From an uncultured Schlesneria sp. (GTDB taxonomy: Bacteria > Planctomycetota > Planctomycetia > Planctomycetales > Planctomycetaceae): a DNA stretch of 46,996 nucleotides. The notes beneath the pieces are model-generated. The model had not been told where the DNA came from, did not search any database, and saw nothing but the letters and a program-made list of their open reading frames with translations. The stretch covers positions 1 through 46,996 of the forward strand of contig CAIULL010000253.1 in the NCBI GenBank assembly GCA_903899985.1, given 5' to 3'. Below are positions 38,252 through 46,996 of this stretch, in pieces. The translations under genes were made by a program, and so were the position numbers. Each line of letters opens with the position of its first letter. Position 1 is the stretch's first letter.

Positions 38252-39997
38252 ATGACTGAAGTCACTCCCGATTTGATCGCAGAAATCGCTACCCGTTTGC
38301 TGAATGACGTTCCGCAAAGCTCGACAGATGGGATTCCAGCATCCCCTGTGGTGACTGCCGTTCCTCAACAGCCCTTCTATCCGGCGAATTCGTACGTTCC
38401 TTCGGCATATCGAACCTCGTCTTCAGATTCGTCTCCGCAGGGTCGAGTCTCACCCATTGCTGTTGAACGCTATGCACCTGCGATTTTGCCTGCCCCTGTG
38501 AATCTAGGCTTCACGCCTGACACTCCCGTCGGGGCACCACATCATGTGGCGGATGTTTCTCCTGATGGGCTACGCAATTTTGTCGAGCAAATCAGAAATC
38601 CCGCTCCGCAACCTGACTGTGGGTTCGGATTTGGTGCATCTGGGGTCGCGTTTCTTAAGCAGATCCTGGCTCCGAATCAAATCCCCAATCCCGTCTTATC
38701 TGGTGGCTCCCGGCCGTTCGACGTTCCTTCAATTCGTCGTGATTTTCCGGCACTGAACCAGAGGGTTCACGGCAAGCCATTAATCTGGTTCGATAATGCC
38801 GCGACAACTCAAAAGCCACAATCGGTCATCGACTCGATCTCTTATTACTACGCCCATGATAATTCGAACATTCATCGTGCTGCTCATACGCTTGCTGCTC
38901 GTTCGACGGATGCGTTCGAGGCGGTTCGAGAAAAGGTTCAGCGATTCCTCGGGGCGGGCTCGTCGAAAGAGATTATTTTCGTGCGAGGGACGACCGAAGG
39001 AGTCAATCTGATTGCAAAGACCTACGGTCAAAAGTTCTTGCAGCCTGGCGATGAAATCCTGTTGTCGACTCTGGAACATCACGCGAACATCGTCCCGTGG
39101 CAAATGGTCGCGAAGGAAAAGGGTGCGATAATTCGCGTCATTCCCGTGAATGATCGCGGCGAAGTGATGCTTGAGGAATATCAGACACTTCTTGGACCAA
39201 GGACCAAAATCGTGGCGTTGACTCAGGCTTCCAACAGCCTTGGCACCATTTTGCCAGTCACCGAAATGACTCATCTGGCGAAACGCTATGGGGCACGGGT
39301 TCTGATCGACGGGGCGCAATCCGTTTCCCACATTCCTGTCAACGTTCAGGAAATTGGCTGCGATTTCTTCGTGTTTTCCGGGCACAAGATCTTTGGTCCG
39401 ACGGGCATCGGCGTTGTTTATGCCCGTGAAGAATTGCAGGAAATCATGCCCCCCTGGCAGGGTGGTGGGAACATGATCAAGAACGTCACGTTCGAAGAAA
39501 CAACCTATTCTGATCCTCCTAATAAGTTTGAAGCGGGGACACCCAACATTGCCGACACGGTGGGGCTTGGTGCCGCTTTGGATTATGTCCAAAGTCTTGG
39601 ACTTACCAATATTGGTAACTACGAACATCACTTGTTGGAATATGCAACCGAGCGATTGCTGCCGATTGATGGGTTGCGTCTGATCGGGCGAGCACGGGAA
39701 AAAGTCAGCGTGATTTCCTTCGTCTTGAAGGATCGCCGCACGGAAGAGGTCGGAAAGTTGCTCGACCTTGAAGGGATCGCTGTACGCGCAGGTCACCATT
39801 GCTCGCAGCCCTCCTTACGTCGTTATGGCGTTGATGCTACCGTTCGTCCATCCTTCGCGTTCTACAATACGACGGATGAAATCGACCACCTCGTGGCGTC
39901 CGTCAAACGGATCAGTGTCGGGACAGTTAATGTTTCGACAACATCTGGCTCGGCAACCCAAAACCGTTTCCCTTTCGGCTCGGCAGTGTTCCGTTAG
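38252..39997 (+). CDS. sufS: SufS-type cysteine desulfurase with cargo-loading N-terminal extension
   Basis: 581 residues; ordinary SufS has about 405. Residues 1-155 are an added region of Pro/Ser/Ala-rich linker with three short helical patches (4-19 TPDLIAEIATRLLNDV, 101-115 DVSPDGLRNFVEQIR, 128-140 GASGVAFLKQILA). Then comes the PLP enzyme (from PFDVPSIRRDFPALN), with K379 in FSGHKIFGPTG as the PLP lysine and C517 in RAGHHCSQP as the persulfide cysteine. A Ser/Thr tail (about 560-581) extends the C terminus. It releases sulfur from cysteine as alanine plus persulfide. The extension matches the unstructured N-terminal domain that targets desulfurase cargo into family 2 encapsulins. ATG with AAAGGCGG about 6 bases upstream. 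Last gene of the block. Confidence 0.94.
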   Translation: MTEVTPDLIAEIATRLLNDVPQSSTDGIPASPVVTAVPQQPFYPANSYVPSAYRTSSSDSSPQGRVSPIAVERYAPAILPAPVNLGFTPDTPVGAPHHVADVSPDGLRNFVEQIRNPAPQPDCGFGFGASGVAFLKQILAPNQIPNPVLSGGSRPFDVPSIRRDFPALNQRVHGKPLIWFDNAATTQKPQSVIDSISYYYAHDNSNIHRAAHTLAARSTDAFEAVREKVQRFLGAGSSKEIIFVRGTTEGVNLIAKTYGQKFLQPGDEILLSTLEHHANIVPWQMVAKEKGAIIRVIPVNDRGEVMLEEYQTLLGPRTKIVALTQASNSLGTILPVTEMTHLAKRYGARVLIDGAQSVSHIPVNVQEIGCDFFVFSGHKIFGPTGIGVVYAREELQEIMPPWQGGGNMIKNVTFEETTYSDPPNKFEAGTPNIADTVGLGAALDYVQSLGLTNIGNYEHHLLEYATERLLPIDGLRLIGRAREKVSVISFVLKDRRTEEVGKLLDLEGIAVRAGHHCSQPSLRRYGVDATVRPSFAFYNTTDEIDHLVASVKRISVGTVNVSTTSGSATQNRFPFGSAVFR

Positions 39998-40034
39998 GCT
40001 GAGATAAAAGGTCGTTGCAATCGCACTTGAAATG

Positions 40035-40066
40035 AAGTCCCCAGATAACTTGTCTGGGGACTTTCT
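40035..40066 (+). terminator. Terminator of the encapsulin operon
   Basis: An 11-bp perfect stem (AAGTCCCCAGA at 40035-40045 with TCTGGGGACTT at 40053-40063, loop taacttg) ends in a short T-rich run, 37 bp after the sufS stop. Confidence 0.8.
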
Positions 40067-40125
40067 CGTTCAGTTGCTATTATCCGGCCAATATCCACGT
40101 TCTGCCGATTGGAAGAGGCTTGCCG

Positions 40126-41532
40126 ATGGTTCGCGATTTCCTGAACGAAAGTCTGTCACACGATCCCATTCATGGGTACATTCCATTCATTGCCCGAGCC
40201 GGTTTGCCTGAGGGGGAAACCGCAGAACAGGATATTATCGATCATCCTTGGGTCCAGCGGATGCGACATATCCACCAGCTTCAAACAGCCTGGTGGGTCT
40301 TTCCGTCGGCCGAACACATGCGATTTCAGCATGTTCTGGGGGCCATGCACCTTGCTTCAGTCGCCATCGAACACTGGTATGAATCGTTATGCGAATCGTG
40401 TCGCAATGTTCCTTCTCGAGCATACGTCGAGAGCCTGCTGCGGATGGCAGCGCTGCTGCACGATGTTGGCCACGGACCGTTTGGTCACTTTTTCGATGAT
40501 CACTACTTGGATCAGTTCGGCGTGACACACGAAGACATTGGCAGTGCCGTGATCGAGCAGGAACTGGCTGATATCTTGAGGCGAATTCGTCGCAATCCGA
40601 ATGGTAAACTTCAACCGTTGGAAGAACTCGACCCTCAACAGATTTCCTGGTTGATTCGGCGTCCCAAGCCCGGAACACCTTCTGAGGAGGGGCATCCAGA
40701 CTGGCTGAGGAAACTTCGATCGTTATTCAGCGGGATTTACACCGTCGACAATATGGACTTCGTCCTGCGCGATGCGTACATGTCGGGATACAACACCAAG
40801 GCGTTCGATCTGAATCGCATCCTGCACTACACATTCTTCACATCGGCGGGACTCACGATTCATTCTCGAGGGCTTCCAACGCTGATTAATTTCATCGAAA
40901 CACGAGCCAATCTGTTTAGAACGATTTATTTTCACCGGACCGTTCGAGCAGTCGACCTGGCGCTGGAGGATCTTTTCCCTGAGACCATGACGCATCTCTT
41001 TCAGGGGAATCCGCTCGAAAAACTGGATTCTTACCGCAAATTCACCGAATCGACATTTATGGTCGATGTTGAGCGCTGGGCGGATAGCAATGATCCGCAG
41101 CTTAACGAGCTTGGCCAACGCTGGCGCAAGGTTATCTGTCGAGAGGTCCACTGGAAAATGGCGTGTGAAAGAACACTCAATTTTCACTCCGGGACCGCTG
41201 AACGAACCACGATCTTTTCGGAACCAGACCTTGTTTTGCGCCGAGTACGTGAACGGCTACCGCGTGATTTAAAACAGCTGGATCTGAAGATAGACGTAGC
41301 GAAGCACTATCACCGTCCTAGCAGTCGCCTTCCCGCGAGTGGCCAGAACTTCCTGCTTGATCCGACTGTCGGTACGCCACAAGGTCTGTCCGATGACGAT
41401 CTCTTTCGAGCATTACCGATCAGCTTTTGTATTTTCCGAATCTACTCAAAAGACCATCGGCAAGATTCGGTTCTCAACACGGCACTGAATGCCGTAATCG
41501 GTGAAGCGAGCGACGCCAAAACGAATATGTGA
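40126..41532 (+). CDS. HD-domain phosphohydrolase (dGTPase/SAMHD1-like)
   Basis: 468 residues. Metal ligands are spread as in dGTPase-like HD enzymes: a first His in the start region MRFQHVLGAMHLA, the HD pair in AALLHDVGHGPFGHFFDDH, and the later Asp in TVDNMDFVLRDAYMSGY. The C-terminal half is helical. It is likely to hydrolyse (d)NTPs or a related phosphoester in the cytosol; the substrate is not shown. AGAGG 7 bases before the ATG at 40126 sets the start (TTG two codons earlier is possible). It is separated from sufS by a terminator. Confidence 0.87.
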   Translation: MVRDFLNESLSHDPIHGYIPFIARAGLPEGETAEQDIIDHPWVQRMRHIHQLQTAWWVFPSAEHMRFQHVLGAMHLASVAIEHWYESLCESCRNVPSRAYVESLLRMAALLHDVGHGPFGHFFDDHYLDQFGVTHEDIGSAVIEQELADILRRIRRNPNGKLQPLEELDPQQISWLIRRPKPGTPSEEGHPDWLRKLRSLFSGIYTVDNMDFVLRDAYMSGYNTKAFDLNRILHYTFFTSAGLTIHSRGLPTLINFIETRANLFRTIYFHRTVRAVDLALEDLFPETMTHLFQGNPLEKLDSYRKFTESTFMVDVERWADSNDPQLNELGQRWRKVICREVHWKMACERTLNFHSGTAERTTIFSEPDLVLRRVRERLPRDLKQLDLKIDVAKHYHRPSSRLPASGQNFLLDPTVGTPQGLSDDDLFRALPISFCIFRIYSKDHRQDSVLNTALNAVIGEASDAKTNM

Positions 41533-41559
41533 TCGTCTCTTTCCCTGAGTAAAACCGCG

Positions 41560-42777
41560 CTATTTCTTGCCGAAACAAAATACTTTTCCGTCGCGGCTTT
41601 CGATACCGACTACAAGTACTCCTTCGCCAACTGCGGGCGCGGCTGAAATCGGCTTTCCCGCATTGAATTTCCAACGCTCAGCCCCATCGGACAGGCCCAG
41701 TTCGTACAGGTTCCCCTCGTTGGAACCGATAAAGACCCGGTCACCGACAATCACTGGTGAGCTGTCAACTTTCTGTCGGGTGGGAAAAGTCCAGGCTTTT
41801 TTTCCGCTGTCTCGAAAGATTCCATGAACGTGCTTATCCCGTCCGCCGACCACTACCATGTTGTCAACCACTGCAGCGGACGAGTGAAACGGAAAGTCGC
41901 CATTTCCCGATTGATAACGCCAGACAACAGACTGCTTTCGCCAATTGACCGCCACCACTTCGCTCGCATAAGTCCCGACATATAGAATATCGCCGACCAC
42001 AGCGGGGGAAGCGATCAGGTACGTTTCCAGCTTTAATTCGGATCGCTCTTCGCCGGTCAGAACGTCGATCGTTCTCAGGTGTTCGTCGCATCCTGCGATG
42101 AAGGTCACCCCGTCAACCACGGCCGGAGCACAATGCACATACCCCTGAGTCGCGAATTTCCAGGCCAGTTTACCGTCCATGTTCAGGCAATAGAGGTTGT
42201 TGTCGTATGAACCGAACAGAATCCGCCCATCGGTGACGGCGGCAGAACTGTAGATTTCGCCTTGTGTTTCGAACTTCCAAAGTCTCTTCCCTGATTTTCG
42301 ATCGATCGCATGAAAAACACCTTCTTCATCGCCGAGATAGATGGCATCCGAAGTGACAGTGGGTGACGATTTAAATCCGGGTGCGAACGAGTTCGTTTCG
42401 ACTTTTTCCACCGATTTGTATGCCCAGACCTTTTCACCATCCGATCGCTTGAGGCACACTAACTCTCCTGACAGGCAGGGAACGTAAACAAAGTCACCAA
42501 CGATCGCAGCTGTGGCGAGAATCTGGTCACCTAATGAGACCTCCCACAATTTTTCGAGCTTCGCGGGGAGTTCAGACGACGCGACTCCTGTTTGATGCAG
42601 GTCATGTCGAAACGATGACCAGCTATGTTTTCCAGGCACAACGGCTTCTTCTGCGTTCGCCTGCGCGATGATTGTGATCAATGCCAACCACAGCGCAATC
42701 AGCTGTTTCAGATGCGAACCATGAGTTCCAGTTCGCAAATACGTGCGTTGAGTTTCTGAACGGCGGAATGTGAGCAT
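41560..42777 (-). CDS. Secreted PQQ-like beta-propeller protein
   Basis: 405 residues. A long basic n-region and signal sequence (about 1-42; LIALWLALITIIAQANA, cleavage near ANA/EE) are followed by repeated propeller blades, each with a VYVG/IYLGDEEG-type strand and W-x-F/Y (KVWAYKSVE, KRLWKFETQGE, KLAWKFATQG, VVWRYQSGNG, KAWTFPTRQK, ERWKFNAGKP). This resembles PQQ-binding-repeat or BamB-type scaffolds; no catalytic PQQ residues are evident, so it may be a periplasmic binding or assembly protein. ATG with GAGG 5 bases upstream. It is convergent with the HD gene, with only 27 bp between. Confidence 0.9.
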   Translation of the reverse strand: MLTFRRSETQRTYLRTGTHGSHLKQLIALWLALITIIAQANAEEAVVPGKHSWSSFRHDLHQTGVASSELPAKLEKLWEVSLGDQILATAAIVGDFVYVPCLSGELVCLKRSDGEKVWAYKSVEKVETNSFAPGFKSSPTVTSDAIYLGDEEGVFHAIDRKSGKRLWKFETQGEIYSSAAVTDGRILFGSYDNNLYCLNMDGKLAWKFATQGYVHCAPAVVDGVTFIAGCDEHLRTIDVLTGEERSELKLETYLIASPAVVGDILYVGTYASEVVAVNWRKQSVVWRYQSGNGDFPFHSSAAVVDNMVVVGGRDKHVHGIFRDSGKKAWTFPTRQKVDSSPVIVGDRVFIGSNEGNLYELGLSDGAERWKFNAGKPISAAPAVGEGVLVVGIESRDGKVFCFGKK

Positions 42778-42814
42778 GAAAACCTCAAATCTTTGACAAG
42801 AGTCTGATCCAGCA

Positions 42815-44131
42815 TCACGAATCGAATGCGGCCTCGTATAATTCTAGCAGGCTCTTTGCATCAACAGGTCGCGGGTTAAACGTCCCAGTCCATTGTTTGG
42901 CAGCTTCTTCTGCCATTAAAGGCAACTTCAAGCGATCCACATGACATTCGCGAAGTGACGAAGGTAATCCAGCAATCGTGGCAAATCGGCGGACATAAGT
43001 TGCAATCAGTTCTCCCGCAACCGGATCATCGACGGAACAGAGTCCCAAGTCGGCCGCCAGGCGTCCGTATGCCTTTCCGACCACGGGAGTATTGTAGCGG
43101 ATGACGTGTGGCAGCATGACGGCGATGGCAATTCCATGCTGAGTTTCAAAGTGCGCCGACAATGGATTTGCTAGAGCATGAGTTGCACCCAGCATCGAAT
43201 TTTCAATCGCTGCTCCAGCAAGGTGCGCTCCCAGCAGCATGTTTCCCCGAGCGGCCACAAGAGTCGTTGGTGCTGGTCCATTCGACGTTTGAGGATTTCC
43301 AGACCCAGCGAAAACTTGTTTGGGGGACGTCACAATGGGAAATGCTTGAGCCAGCAACCGCCAGGCACGGCGGGAAAATAATTGCGAAATTGCATTTCGC
43401 TTCGTTGTCACATGGCTTTCGAGAGCATGACTGATGGCGTCGATTCCCGTTGCCGCTGTCACACTGTTGGGCATGCTTAGCGTCAGATCGGGGTCCAGAA
43501 TTGCAACGCGACACGCAGCCTTTTTGTCGCCGCACGCCATTTTCATATGAGTCCTGGCATCTGCAATCAAGGCGAATGATTGAGCTTCACTGCCGGTCCC
43601 AGCCGTGGTAGGAACAGCAATCAGTGGCAGCATTGGTTTGGTGGCTTTACCGACACCCCAATAGTCCTTGATCTGGCCGCCGTTTGTCAGCAGAAAATTG
43701 ATCCCTTTGGCGCAGTCCATAGCACTGCCGCCACCCACAGCCACAATCAGGTTAATGCCCTCTCGCTTGGCGACGGCGAGACCTCGATCAACATCGTCTG
43801 TGGTCGGGTTCGGTTCCACATCGTGAAACACGCTGACGTCAAGTCCCGCATCGGCCAGCGCAGAAATTCCATTGCTCGCATGCCCTGCCCGTTCGATACC
43901 CGGATCGGTCACGAATAGAACTCGGGTTCCACCCAGTTCTTTCGCAAGTTCACCGAGACGCCTCACGGTCCCCGACCCAAAAACGACACGCGTTCGCGGA
44001 TCGAAATCGAAAGGAGGAAGGACATCAAGATCAGTGGCAGGATCCACAGCGGACATTAAGGCAGGACTTTCGGGCGGAGGGAATGCAAACCTCTCAAACG
44101 CGGCCCTTTTAGCGTAGCTTGAACGGCGCAT
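42815..44131 (-). CDS. Iron-containing alcohol dehydrogenase
   Basis: 438 residues, group III ADH. NAD(P)-binding elements are [40 protein letters not shown] and [10 protein letters not shown]. Metal ligands lie in [15 protein letters not shown] (Asp/His) and [16 protein letters not shown] (His/His). It would reduce or oxidise a small alcohol or aldehyde; the substrate is unknown. The first 25 residues are atypical, and the ATG at 44056 ([14 protein letters not shown]) is a plausible alternative start. It lies 37 bp upstream of the PQQ gene on the same strand. Confidence 0.93.
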   Translation of the reverse strand: MRRSSYAKRAAFERFAFPPPESPALMSAVDPATDLDVLPPFDFDPRTRVVFGSGTVRRLGELAKELGGTRVLFVTDPGIERAGHASNGISALADAGLDVSVFHDVEPNPTTDDVDRGLAVAKREGINLIVAVGGGSAMDCAKGINFLLTNGGQIKDYWGVGKATKPMLPLIAVPTTAGTGSEAQSFALIADARTHMKMACGDKKAACRVAILDPDLTLSMPNSVTAATGIDAISHALESHVTTKRNAISQLFSRRAWRLLAQAFPIVTSPKQVFAGSGNPQTSNGPAPTTLVAARGNMLLGAHLAGAAIENSMLGATHALANPLSAHFETQHGIAIAVMLPHVIRYNTPVVGKAYGRLAADLGLCSVDDPVAGELIATYVRRFATIAGLPSSLRECHVDRLKLPLMAEEAAKQWTGTFNPRPVDAKSLLELYEAAFDS

Positions 44132-44200
44132 TCGCTCAACGATCAGAGGGTCGTCTTCGCAGCCCTGTTTCAGAATTCACACAAAATTTAAGTGCGAAAA

Positions 44201-44223
44201 GCCCGGCATGAGGCATGCCGGGC
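44201..44223 (-). terminator. Strong GC-rich hairpin terminator
   Basis: A 10-bp perfect stem (GCCCGGCATG 44201-44210 with CATGCCGGGC 44214-44223, loop agg), followed on the minus strand by TTTTCGCAC. It sits 81 bp downstream of the tiny AURKAIP1/COX24-type gene and upstream of the ADH gene, and would isolate the two. Confidence 0.75.
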
Positions 44224-44304
44224 GAATCTTTTGTCGGTTTTCGGGCCACGCAAGGAATTGGGGGGCCGACATGTCGCGGGCTAAAATTTTGCCCATTGAC
44301 CGAA

Positions 44305-44391
44305 TTATTTTCGGTGACGAATCTTGCTCCGCATCTTTCGCTTCTTTCGGCCTAGTTTCCGTCGTCCTTTTCCTGTCTTCTTGACGCCCAT
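44305..44391 (-). CDS. AURKAIP1/COX24-type mini protein (28 aa)
   Basis: A 28-codon gene, ATG at 44391 and TAA at 44305, reading MGVKKTGKGRRKLG then RKKRKMRSKIRHRK. This is the highly basic C-terminal signature of the AURKAIP1/COX24 family (mitochondrial ribosomal mS38-like), which also occurs as stand-alone 28-35 residue proteins in planctomycetes. It probably binds rRNA in the small ribosomal subunit. The ribosome binding site GGGAGAG lies about 10 bases upstream (with GGGGA adjacent). It overlaps larger open frames on both strands that are spurious. Confidence 0.88.
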   Translation of the reverse strand: MGVKKTGKGRRKLGRKKRKMRSKIRHRK

Positions 44392-44706
44392 TCCCCGCAC
44401 TCTCCCGTCGCAATTGCCGAAAAAATTGAAATCGTTCACCAGAACCACGAACGATAGCAGGCCAGCACGTTTCCTTCAAGGAAGAATTTTGAATCTCAAT
44501 TTCGCCCCGTAACGCGGTCGCCTCCGGCCCCTTCGAATGGGATAATGCAAAACTCGCCTTTTGAGAAAGTCACATAAGTCTTATAGGTCTCATCTGTCCC
44601 ATCCTTTCCCACGACAACGGATTCGGGCGAACAATATTGAACTGGCAAGCTTCCAAGCGATTCTTAGATCTTGACCGTTTTTCATTACCCACTGAAACAT
44701 TGAAGA
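44392..44706. other. Upstream region with decayed repeat words
   Basis: About 315 bp upstream of the mini gene. It contains CACATAAGTCTTATAGGTCTC and TGTCCC (44570-44598), typical of decayed short tandem words in planctomycete intergenic DNA. No gene is supported. Confidence 0.35.
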
Positions 44707-45000
44707 AAGATGGTCAAGTGGACCAACTTCCCTGTTTATAGGCATTTTTGCGGGTTCGAACTTTGCCAATTTGGCCAAATTGCTCAATTCGATTTGTGTC
44801 CTCCAGTTCAACAATCTTCTTATCTGCTCCGCCGGACCCAAGCCGCCGAGAAATCTGATCGAAAAGTTCGCGCGACTTCGCGCGACTTCGCGCGACTTCG
44901 ACAATTCCCCGTAATTTACAGGCTTTTGGCGATCACTTTCCGTGTTTTCTGTCGTCGAAAAGTTCACCAGAGTTCGCGCGAGTTCACTTGAGTTCGATCG
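44707..45000 (-). repeat. Composite dispersed repeat, inverted copy D with hairpin module
   Basis: On the minus strand this matches copy C and the following hairpin: core at 44893-44922 (reverse complement AATTACGGGGAATTGTCGAAG), flanked by cgcgaact/cgcgaagt words (44870-44892 and 44955-44995), and the ggttcgaac...ggcatttttgc hairpin module at 44707-44790. Open frames over it (44590-45045) are repeat by-products. Confidence 0.8.
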
Positions 45001-45229
45001 TCTTCCCAATTTACCACCAAAGCAATTTGAAGAGCTTTTAAGCACTGGTCATTCGGATGAGCACTGACAAGGCATATTGGAATCATGTTGTTCGTGGCTT
45101 TTCAAATCAGTGCCTATTGGTGGTATCCGTGGTTAAACTCTTTCTGATTCCTCTCTCTGCGAGTGCTATCCTGATGCGGCACAGACTCGATCAAAGGTTT
45201 TCCGTGGTTTTCCTCGCTTCGTTCATTTC

Positions 45230-45440
45230 GAGCCCGTCAGTTTAAAAATTCTCTCGTCTGTTCCGCTGAAATTTAGCCGCCGAGAAATTTGGTGTCACAG
45301 TTCAATCAAGTTCGATCGACTTCGACCATTCTCCGTATTTCATAGGATTTTGGAGATGTTTCCTTCATTCTTTCGCCGCGTACGAGTTCGACACGGTTCG
45401 ACGCAGTTCGATCAAGTTCGAATCCCATCATCCTCCGAAG
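45230..45440 (-). repeat. Composite dispersed repeat, inverted copy E
   Basis: Core at 45317-45347 (reverse complement CCTATGAAATACGGAGAATG then GTCGAAGTCG), flanked on both sides by tcgaact words (45300-45320 and 45382-45420) and by the GCCGCCGAGAAATTTGGTGTC tail at 45276-45297. Same order as copy C, reversed. Just before it (45050-45190) is a decayed 'ccgtggttaaactctttctg' repeat. Confidence 0.78.
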
Positions 45441-46874
45441 TGAGTCGGGCAGCCGAAGCGGCAGACAATTGGCGAGGTGCTCCTGTCCAGCCGCCACAAG
45501 CGGTTCCTCAGGACCTCTCGCTCAAACCAGCAGAGGAACTTTGAAGACACTTCCAAAATCAAGTTCCTCAAAGGCAGGCCGGACGAAAAAACGAGTTTGA
45601 TTTCCTGATCCGTCCGCTTCACGCTTACTCAAAGCAATTTTCTAGCCGCTTCGGTTCGATCGGTTTTCAATTGATACCGGATTGTCAAAGATCAATTTCG
45701 TTGATGTCCGTCACATAACCGAAGCTGGCGTCGATCATCGACCCGCCATTCGAGTCTCGTTCTCCATGCGAACCGGGTAACGCCGGTGCTTGATGGATGT
45801 TTAAAAATAACGACATAAAAATACAAATAGTGTTGTGGCAGGTCAACAACAAAATCGCGGAATTTTCTTAAAGTTTGAAAGGTGCTCGTGAAATAATCTT
45901 GCACGAGCCAATCACGTGATCTTGTCCTTGTTGTTAACGCCTTTTTTGTAAAGGGCTTATGTTGACAATGAGGCGTGGTTTTATGTTGCGGTCGGATCAC
46001 AGTCGGATCCGCAACTGGATCGCCTATTCCTTGAATTCTGTTTGACAGCATGATGCTGATCGCTGCCGGGATGGGCGTCAACATGACCGGGATGTTGATG
46101 GAGTACAACAGACTGCGCACCAGCAATCCAGCGAAAGAAACCGGTTTCAGCGTTGTTCGGACAACACGAATTCCTGAAAGACATCTGCTGGGGATTGGCC
46201 AGATCGACCTTTAAGATGAAACTTTACAGCGCAAGTCGGCAAGATCGATGCAACGAGGATTCCAAAGCAGGGGGAATGAACGTCAAGCGGTAATGTGATC
46301 AAAATCAAAGGGAAAAGAACCAGGCTAAAGGAGATGTTTCGCGGGGATTCCTCGTGAATCCCCCATTCCAAGCTATCTGCCGAATCGTTATGGGAATAAT
46401 TGTCAATCGGCCGGTTCAGTCCGAATCTCGAAACGTACCCCCAATAACAATCAGAAAGCCCTAAGGGGCGCTAAAGTTCCCCGGAATGCTCGCGAAAACG
46501 GTGCCTGTCAACGCGTGAATTTCCTGACTCGGCCACCGCTATGCAGCTTCAAGAACGGCTGACTCAAACGAGTTGATCATTGATAAACGACATCCCGAAG
46601 TCCCCCCAATTTCGATTTTTTCCAGTGCGATGCGTCTTCGCTTGCGAGTGACATACTCGCGAATTTCAAATGGCGCTTGTTTTCGTTTGACCGTTCGACT
46701 CAACTATATTCGCAGTTCGAACGGCATGTTGTGATCGGCCGACGAACCGTGAGTTCTTGGTTTATCTTGCTTCGTCAGAACAATAATCATTGTGTATCGT
46801 CAGGTTGACGCCACGCTGACTTGATCGGACGTCGACAAGCGTTTTGAAATTGGCCCGCAAGAGGAGTGCCGGTT
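45441..46874. other. Long gap without a supported gene
   Basis: 1.4 kb. Only short open frames occur; one at 46050-46214 (54 residues, AAGMGVNMTGMLMEYNRLRT) looks protein-like but has no recognised family or clear ribosome binding site and may be a gene fragment. Nothing else is identified. Confidence 0.4.
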
Positions 46875-46996
46875 GTGTTTCCGATGGACAGTTTTTCAAA
46901 CGAACGCCGTTTTCGTGCCGCTTGGGAAGCCGTGAAAATTGTCCGGGGTGTTCGGTACTCCTTGTTTACTTTCGGTGAGACGGACCTTCCATATTA
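46875..46996 (+). CDS. Hypothetical planctomycete protein, 3' end missing
   Basis: The first 40 residues read MFPMDSFSNERRFRAAW, then EAVKIVRGVRYSLFTFGETDLPY, and run off the window. GTG start at 46875 with GAGGAG 8 bases upstream (46861-46866); the in-frame ATG at 46884 would be 17 bases from it, so GTG is preferred. The phrase (Tyr-Ser-Leu-Phe-Thr-Phe-Gly-Glu) resembles a family of uncharacterised planctomycete proteins. Function unknown. Confidence 0.65.
   Translation, partial: MFPMDSFSNERRFRAAWEAVKIVRGVRYSLFTFGETDLPY

Noticed and set aside
38780-39799. 339-codon minus-strand ORF opposite sufS
   Set aside because: Shadow of the desulfurase gene; no family features.
45692-46126. 144-codon minus-strand ORF in the right-hand gap
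   Set aside because: No ribosome binding site or recognisable domain; Arg/Thr/His-rich.

Overview
The window looks like a chromosomal segment of a planctomycete. It encodes a Cx(P/A)xR-type sulfatase with a signal peptide, two PEP-CTERM proteins, a fused SecDF, an OstA/LptD-like outer-membrane protein, an FHA-GAF histidine kinase, RNase Y, a 28-residue AURKAIP1/COX24-type protein, and at the right end the start of a hypothetical protein of a type I associate with planctomycetes. Base composition is moderate and the intergenic regions are long and repeat-rich. No rRNA, tRNA or CRISPR array was seen.

Layout. 1-9.8 kb holds a truncated FHA-GAF sensor kinase (+), then the export/queuosine block tgt-yajC-secDF (-) with an Rpn-type PD-(D/E)XK gene upstream, a secreted sulfatase (+) and a DUF4870 membrane protein (+). 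9.8-16.5 kb is gene-poor: two PEP-CTERM genes flank the decayed remains of a group II intron reverse transcriptase, followed by three copies of a composite dispersed repeat and two 96-bp palindrome-bounded units. 16.5-22.3 kb is on the minus strand: an LptD-like protein, then a hypothetical gene, a universal stress protein and an APH/AAA fusion kinase as a likely operon. 22.9-32 kb is on the plus strand: acs, a possible small ORF, rny followed 3 bp later by a Ski2-like helicase, a Cys-rich membrane protein, nadD and an M48 protease.

The most notable region is 32.0-40.07 kb. A well-formed promoter (33914-33942) precedes cysteine synthase (cysK), two tandem and about 80% identical family 2 encapsulin shell proteins that carry a cyclic-nucleotide-binding-like domain (family 2B architecture), and a SufS-type cysteine desulfurase with a roughly 155-residue Pro/Ser-rich N-terminal extension of the kind used for cargo loading. 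A strong hairpin closes this block. Serine acetyltransferase (cysE), a BON-domain protein and a possible small ORF diverge from the same intergenic region. Together they cover serine to O-acetylserine to cysteine to enzyme-bound persulfide or sulfane sulfur, with the last step apparently enclosed in a two-component protein shell.

40.1-44.4 kb carries an HD-domain phosphohydrolase, a PQQ-repeat beta-propeller protein, an iron-containing alcohol dehydrogenase and the tiny AURKAIP1/COX24-type gene. 44.4-46.9 kb is repeat-rich and holds two more copies of the dispersed element in the opposite orientation. The 5' part of a hypothetical gene starts at 46875 and runs off the window.
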